Positions 59,650-64,000 of a DNA stretch of 64,000 nt are shown piece after piece. Below the pieces are notes generated by a model that worked only from the letters and a program-made list of their open reading frames with translations, made no database searches and was not told the DNA's origin. Position 1 is the stretch's first letter. Each line of letters opens with the position of its first letter. Source of the stretch: Gambelia wislizenii (Eukaryota; Chordata; Lepidosauria; Squamata; Crotaphytidae). Both the position numbers and the translations under genes were made by a program. The stretch is from NCBI GenBank assembly GCA_030847615.1, contig JAUMIR010000001.1, forward strand, positions 443,912,687-443,976,686, read 5' to 3'.

Positions 59650-60340
59650 CTTCTTAAAGTCTGGGTTTCTTTGCCCTGGGTCAGACATAAGGACCTTCTT
59701 AAGCTGCTGAAAGTCTTCCTGGCAATTTTGGTTGGTCGAATGTATTTGGCTGCTTCTTCATTTGGTCTGCCAGTGGAAGAACAATTTGGCTACAATTTGG
59801 GAGAAATCCACTATAGCACCCTAACAAGTGTAAAACGAGGATTGTACCTGCCTTGTAGACTTAGAAGTGAGCCAGTTCTAAATAACTAGCCTAATCTGTA
59901 GAAGGTTGGTGGTATCTTGACCTACCTGATGGCCCAGAAAAGATGTCCTCTTTGATCCTTTCAGGCAGTTTTTTGGATTTCCAGTGCAGTCTTCATAAGG
60001 CCCCAAAAGACAGCTTAGATATGCTCCATGCATTCTCTCCATTAATTTGAGAACCTAGCAAAGTAATCTAGATAAGCCACAGCAAAAGCTCTGAATCCAG
60101 CCAACAGAGTATCAAGCAAGTAGTCTTTGGAGGGTGACTGTAACATTCCAAAGGGAAGCACATATTAAAACTGTGGGCTGTGGTCACTTTACTTTCTTTC
60201 ACAAGAGGCCATTGCCAGTACCCCTTGGTCAAATTCAGGGCAGAGATGAATTGAGCTGGGACTAGCTTCCTCCAAAGATCCACTGGGCATGGCACTGGTT
60301 AGATTTCTGGGTGTGTCATTGCATTTAACCAGTACACATT
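59650..60340 (-). mobile_element. Ty3/Gypsy LTR-retrotransposon pol relic
   Basis: The minus strand near 60150-60295 reads KLVPAQFISALNLTKGYWQW and PLVKESKVTTA, matching the conserved Gypsy reverse-transcriptase segment (I-STLDLTKGYWQ-PL type). Downstream pol remnants are heavily broken. No LTRs were found. Confidence 0.65.
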
Positions 60341-60459
60341 AACAGGCTATGCAAAATGTGCATTATGGCCAGGAAACTCATATACCCTTACATGGCCCGA
60401 TTATGCCCATCTTTAGCATGATCTTGATTTCCCTCTTTGTAAATTCATCGACCATACGG

Positions 60460-60822
60460 GGCACCTGGATTGTACTTAGGACTAGAGGTATTTTGGAATA
60501 TTTCGGATTTTGGAATACTTGTATATACTCGGAGATGGGACCCAAGTCTAAACATGAAATTCATTTATGTTTCATATACACCTTATACAGATAGCCTGAA
60601 GGTAATTTTATACACAATATTTTTAATAATTGTGTGCACGAGACAAAGCTTGTACATTGAACCATCAGAAAGCACAGGTGTCACTATGTCAGCCACCCAT
60701 GTGGACAATTTTGGATCTTGGGAGTATTTTGGATTTCCAGATAAATCCAGAAGAAACCCAAAATCCAACACACTTCTGGCCCCAAGCATTTTGTTTAAGG
60801 AATACTCAACCTATAGTAGTAT
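60460..60822 (+). mobile_element. Tigger-related MITE, TTGAGTATCC type
   Basis: The right end reads TTAAGGAATACTCAACCTAT, and the body has TTTTGGAATATTTCGGATTT and TTTTGGATTTCCAGATAAAT. The fragment at 12722-12846 is related. Confidence 0.65.
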
Positions 60823-61037
60823 TCAAAGTCATAACTGTTTCAGCATAGAAGGGAATTCTGTAGCTGGTCAAACTTCCTCCACTATTCATGTTTACCTGCT
60901 CATCTTGGCTTGTATATCTCCCATTTTTGCCCCTTTAATGACAGTATTTATTATGACCATCGTTAAGAACGAACTTGTCATGCCATCACCATACCCTTAT
61001 GTTTGCATTTATATTACAATTTGTATTCTCCCACCCC

Positions 61038-61556
61038 CTCTCTGGCTTTTCTTCGCAAACGAAGATTCAGGAAGGACTCATCCCGCGCTTTCTGCAAGCG
61101 CGCTGATGACTAAAAAGGCCAATCCGAGATAAACAAGTCCGGTTGCAGAAAGCACAGCAGAAGGTCTCCTTGGGTGATGTTTTTGGGTTGTGATTCTTTC
61201 TGCGTTGTCGTTTCTCTTCAGGACTTGTTCGTCGTGAGTTCTCAAATAAGGCTGCAGCATTGTGGATAGTGCGTCTCCATGCCTCCCGATGTGAGGCCAG
61301 GGTGGACCACTGTTGGTGATCAATTTGGCCGAGCCTGAGATGTTGTTTCAGGGAGTGTTTGTATCGCTTTTTTGGAGTGCCCCTCTTATGCTGACCCGTG
61401 GCGAGTTCACCGTAGAGTAGTATTTTTGGGAGGCGATGGTCCTCCATCCTAGAAACGTGCCCTGCCCAGCGCAGCTGCGTTTTCAATATCATGGCCTCAA
61501 TGCTGGTGATCCCTGCTTGCTCAAGGACAGCAACATTCGTCACATAGTCAGTCCCC
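61038..61556 (-). mobile_element. 5'-truncated LINE (family A)
   Basis: Encodes, unbroken for about 160 residues on the minus strand, [40 protein letters not shown] and the final [21 protein letters not shown] finger. The tail is next to CCCACCC, which recurs on the other side, a possible short target duplication. This is the best-kept 3' end of the family here. Confidence 0.88.
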
Positions 61557-61694
61557 ACCCACACCCATTGATATATAGGTCTATTCCCAAATGCTTCACT
61601 CCATACACCTGATAAAAGTCTGTGAAAGCTTATAGAGAAGCACAGTGAAATACAGAAGGAGTCACTGCTTGAGTACTGCCTGTAAGATATTTAG

Positions 61695-62028
61695 CAGCCT
61701 TTCTCAACCTTTGTGCCTTGAAAGAACCCTTGAAATAATTTTCGGGTCTCAAGGAACCCCTGCATAAAAATGATTATTTTATTTATTTATTTATCAGAGC
61801 GGCTTACAAATTGTTTTTTAAGCAATATCAGTTTACAAATTTACACTGCAATAAGCAGTTTCCAATGTGTGTTAGCTAATTGCCCCCACAAGCTGGGTAC
61901 TCATTTTACCGACCTACGAAAGGATGGAAGGCTATCTACAGCTAAAAAGAAAAAAGTTATTTTTTCCCCAGTCATGATCTCTAGGAACCCCTAGTGACCT
62001 CTTATGGAACCCTGGTTGAGAAACCCTG
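61695..62028 (+). mobile_element. hAT-type element carrying a nested SINE
   Basis: Same element as 52060-52273, with ends CAGCCTTTCTCAACCTTTG and GGTTGAGAAACCCTG. Its interior is interrupted at about 61772 by a SINE fragment that the other copy lacks. Confidence 0.75.
61772..61932 (-). mobile_element. tRNA-derived SINE fragment nested in hAT element
   Basis: Tail and body (AGAGCGGCTTACAAATTG ... GTTTCCAATGTGTGTTAGC ... CGAAAGGATGGAAGGCT) of the SINE seen at 18869-19153; the tRNA head is missing. Confidence 0.75.
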
Positions 62029-62795
62029 CTTAACAGCATACAGCTGTAAGCCCTGAATTTCAAACAAAAAATTACAATAATAAAGTTGCGAGCATCTAAT
62101 TAAACATCTTCCTGTTCCTGCCTGCAGATTCCGATCCCAGCTCTCCCCAGACCAAATGGCCTTCAGTGACCAAGCCTCAGGATCACTCCAACTTCTGGAA
62201 TAAAGAAAGAGCAGTTCTCCAACTTAAAGCTACCGCTGGAATTCCCTGCTTCCTCTTCTGACCATGCTAGTTATCTGTGGTCTTTAATCCTTTGAAGACA
62301 CTGAACCAGACTACCTGGTAGGTTTGTTTCAATTCTTAACTAAAACACAATACCATTCCTTTCAATATCTCATTTGTGCCCATACTTTTGTGTAGCAACA
62401 TGGTCCAGTTTGGCAAGCGATCAAACAACTTCAGCCAAGTTACTCTCTCCAAAATATCCCTAAAGAACTGGATTTTGATCCTAAACAATAACAGTAACTC
62501 AACATATCAGGCCAGAACTTGGAAAGATTACTTCACTGACTACAACTCCCCCTTATTATCCAGACAACACTGTTAACTGGCCAGTCAGTACAGCGAAATA
62601 GGTAAGTTCCTTACAGAGTGGTTGCCTCATTCTGCATTAGGCTACATACAGGCAGCTGTGTCATTTGGCTGCAGCAAAACAAGAAAAGCCCTGAAACCCT
62701 GTGCCAGAAATTACTTTATAAGCGGTTCGAAAAGTTGCTGTTGTTGTTGTTATTATTTTTGGGAATACCACTCAACACTATCATACTGACTAAGG

Positions 62796-62932
62796 CAGTG
62801 GTTTCCCAACTTTGGTCCTCCAGATGTTTTGGACTTCAGCTTCCAGAATTCCTGTTGCTGAAGCCAGCTGGGGCTTCTGGGAGTTGAAGTCCAAAACACC
62901 TGGAGGACAGACCAAAGTTTGGAAACCCCCTG
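62796..62932. mobile_element. hAT MITE, 137 bp, with exact 8-bp target duplication
   Basis: The ends are CAGTGGTTTCCCAACTTTGG and its near complement. The whole element is palindromic (TTTTGGACTTCA ... TGAAGTCCAAAA). It is flanked on both sides by GACTAAGG (62788-62795 and 62933-62940), the 8-bp duplication that defines hAT insertion. Confidence 0.9.
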
Positions 62933-63099
62933 GACTAAGGAATTCTGGAATTTTTTGGGGGGGGGGGGAATTAGGAATTTTAAAAATTGAAATAAGACCA
63001 TTCTACTGAAAAATACACCTGTCCACAAAAGGCCGTAACAATAACACACAAAAAAATTAAAATAAAAATGTTTTTCTCTTTTCTAATACAAAAATAAAA

Positions 63100-63206
63100 T
63101 TTTATTATTTTATTTATTTAGTTATTTATATCCCGCTCTTCAGCCACAAGGCTATCAGAGCAGCTTACAAACTGTTTTAAGAAATAGCAATTTACACATC
63201 CACACT
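63100..63206 (-). mobile_element. tRNA-derived SINE tail fragment
   Basis: TATCCCGCTCTTCAGCCACA and AGCAGCTTACAAACTGTTTT match the tail of the SINE at 18869-19153. Confidence 0.75.
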
Positions 63207-63607
63207 ATAATCACTCTTTTTTCTTTTCCAATGATCATTATATTTACACCTTTATACTAAAATTAGAAGTTACACATTACAATTATACATATTTGGAAAA
63301 GAAAAATAATAATTAAAAATTAATAAAAATAATAATACAAAAAAATGCAAAAATACAGGTTGTAGCTATCCTAACACTAATACATTTTTCCTTTTAATCT
63401 AAACACACTATAATCATAGAATCATAGAGTTGGAAGAGACCTCAAGGGCCATCCAGTCCAACCCCCTACCATAATCACTCTTTTTTCTTTTCCAATGAAC
63501 ATTATATTTACACCTTTATACAAAATTAGAAGTTACACATTACAATTATACATATTTGGAAAAGAAAAAAATAATTAATAATAATAATATAAAAATACAG
63601 GTTGTAG
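63207..63607 (+). repeat. direct duplication (63207-63365 and 63471-63607) around a CR1 fragment
   Basis: Both copies run from ATAATCACTCTTTTTTCTTT to AAATACAGGTTGTAG with small differences in the AAT-rich part. Between them lies unique sequence plus a CR1 end. Confidence 0.85.
63414..63468 (-). mobile_element. CR1 LINE 3' end, short
   Basis: ATCATAGAATCATAGAGTTG through CCATCCAGTCCAACCCCC on the plus strand, i.e. a minus-strand CR1 end of about 55 bases. Confidence 0.85.
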
Positions 63608-63619
63608 TCGGGAGAGTAA

Positions 63620-63967
63620 GTTTTCCAGTTCAGCTTCCCCGTGTCACCGAAAAGGAGATCATCTTCTCCTCCTCCTTCTCCTCCCCCTCAGCCTCCATCT
63701 CTTATTTTGCCAAGAAGCCTCACAGCAGGACGGAACCCAAATGGAAGAAACCGGAAGTAGCTCGCGAACCTAACCCGCCCCCTCCCGCGAACCTAACCCG
63801 CCCCCTCCCGCGCTGACTCGGGGAGGTTGAGCGCTCCAAGGGTTGACTTCGTGGTCTCACTCGGGTGTCTTTCCCTCGCCTCTCTCTCTCTCTCTCTCTC
63901 TGGTCCGTCCTAGAAGGGACCTCATCACTTCCGGTGGTTGGCTGCGTCACATCCGGACGGCTCGGAG
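63620..63967 (+). promoter_or_regulatory. CpG-rich promoter of a downstream gene
   Basis: A shift from AT-rich repeats to CpG-rich, GC-rich sequence running to the window edge. It contains two ETS-type sites in opposite orientation (CCGGAAGT at 63751-63758 and ACTTCCGG at 63927-63934). Two tandem 23-bp units (CGCGAACCTAACCCGCCCCC...) are at 63763-63808, a (CT)n tract at 63877-63901, and a CRE-like TGCGTCAC at 63943-63950. This layout is usual for housekeeping promoters. Confidence 0.65.
63763..63808 (+). repeat. two-copy 23-bp tandem repeat in promoter
   Basis: CGCGAACCTAACCCGCCCCC plus TCC, twice without interruption. Confidence 0.9.
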
Positions 63968-63973
63968 ATGCCG
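63968..63973 (+). CDS. first coding exon (Met-Pro) of an unidentified gene
   Basis: ATG CCG is followed at once by a strong donor GTAAGA at 63974. The ATG has G at -3. Position at the end of the CpG-rich region supports a first exon with only two codons, as many housekeeping and ribosomal-protein-type genes have. The gene cannot be named because the next exon is outside the window; a non-coding first exon is also possible. Confidence 0.4.
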
Positions 63974-64000
63974 GTAAGAAACGCTTGTCCCGGGGAAGGG

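Noticed and set aside
63556..63950. Open frames over the right-hand CpG-rich region
   Set aside because: They start in AT-rich duplicated DNA or lie antisense to the promoter and show no recognisable protein.

Overview
This is nuclear DNA of a vertebrate, most likely a squamate reptile (lizard or snake). Two host genes with split, canonical GT-AG exons can be read. Nearly everything else is retroelement and DNA-transposon debris of squamate type: tRNA-derived SINEs with a Bov-B-like tail, a 5S rRNA-derived SINE, Bov-B, CR1, L2-like, L1, Penelope-like and Gypsy pieces, and pogo/Tigger and hAT MITEs. The species cannot be named from the sequence.

Layout. (1) 2797-16813, plus strand: the last eight coding exons of MIA2 (cTAGE5/TALI family), covering the end of the coiled coil and the whole proline-rich Sec23-binding tail, 341 residues to the stop, with a poly(A) signal at 16967. 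Its introns hold three TA-flanked pogo-like elements with unusual cores (3143-4043, 4068-4490, 8669-9784). One intron also holds a processed pseudogene of CSDE1 on the minus strand (about 10800-13080), with a MITE inside its coding part and a solo LTR (10103-10564) just 3' of it. (2) 16990-25640: gap between the two converging genes, with MITEs, SINEs, CR1 and Bov-B pieces. (3) 27353-53520, minus strand: complete FBXO33 in four coding exons (547 residues), with a probable 3' UTR down to about 25640 and a CpG-rich promoter at 52920-53990. Its 21-kb first intron contains a nearly full-length LINE (39117-43100) and a decayed CR1; its third intron contains a Penelope-like fragment with a hammerhead-ribozyme-like fold. 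(4) 54000-63600: intergenic repeats including a Gypsy pol relic. (5) 63620-64000: a second CpG-rich promoter ending in a plus-strand ATG-CCG followed at once by a GTAAGA donor, the likely first coding exon of an unidentified gene.

MIA2 and FBXO33 are tail-to-tail, as in other amniotes (this order is known from human chromosome 14), so the window is a conserved synteny block. The two proteins do not act in one pathway: MIA2 organises large-cargo export at ER exit sites, and FBXO33 is an SCF ubiquitin-ligase adaptor. The most interesting non-genic items are the ribozyme-like motif, the pogo-like elements with a GC-rich minisatellite or foldback core, a copy of a MIA2 exon end lying in the preceding intron, the nested CSDE1 pseudogene, and a perfect 20-bp hairpin within a MITE.
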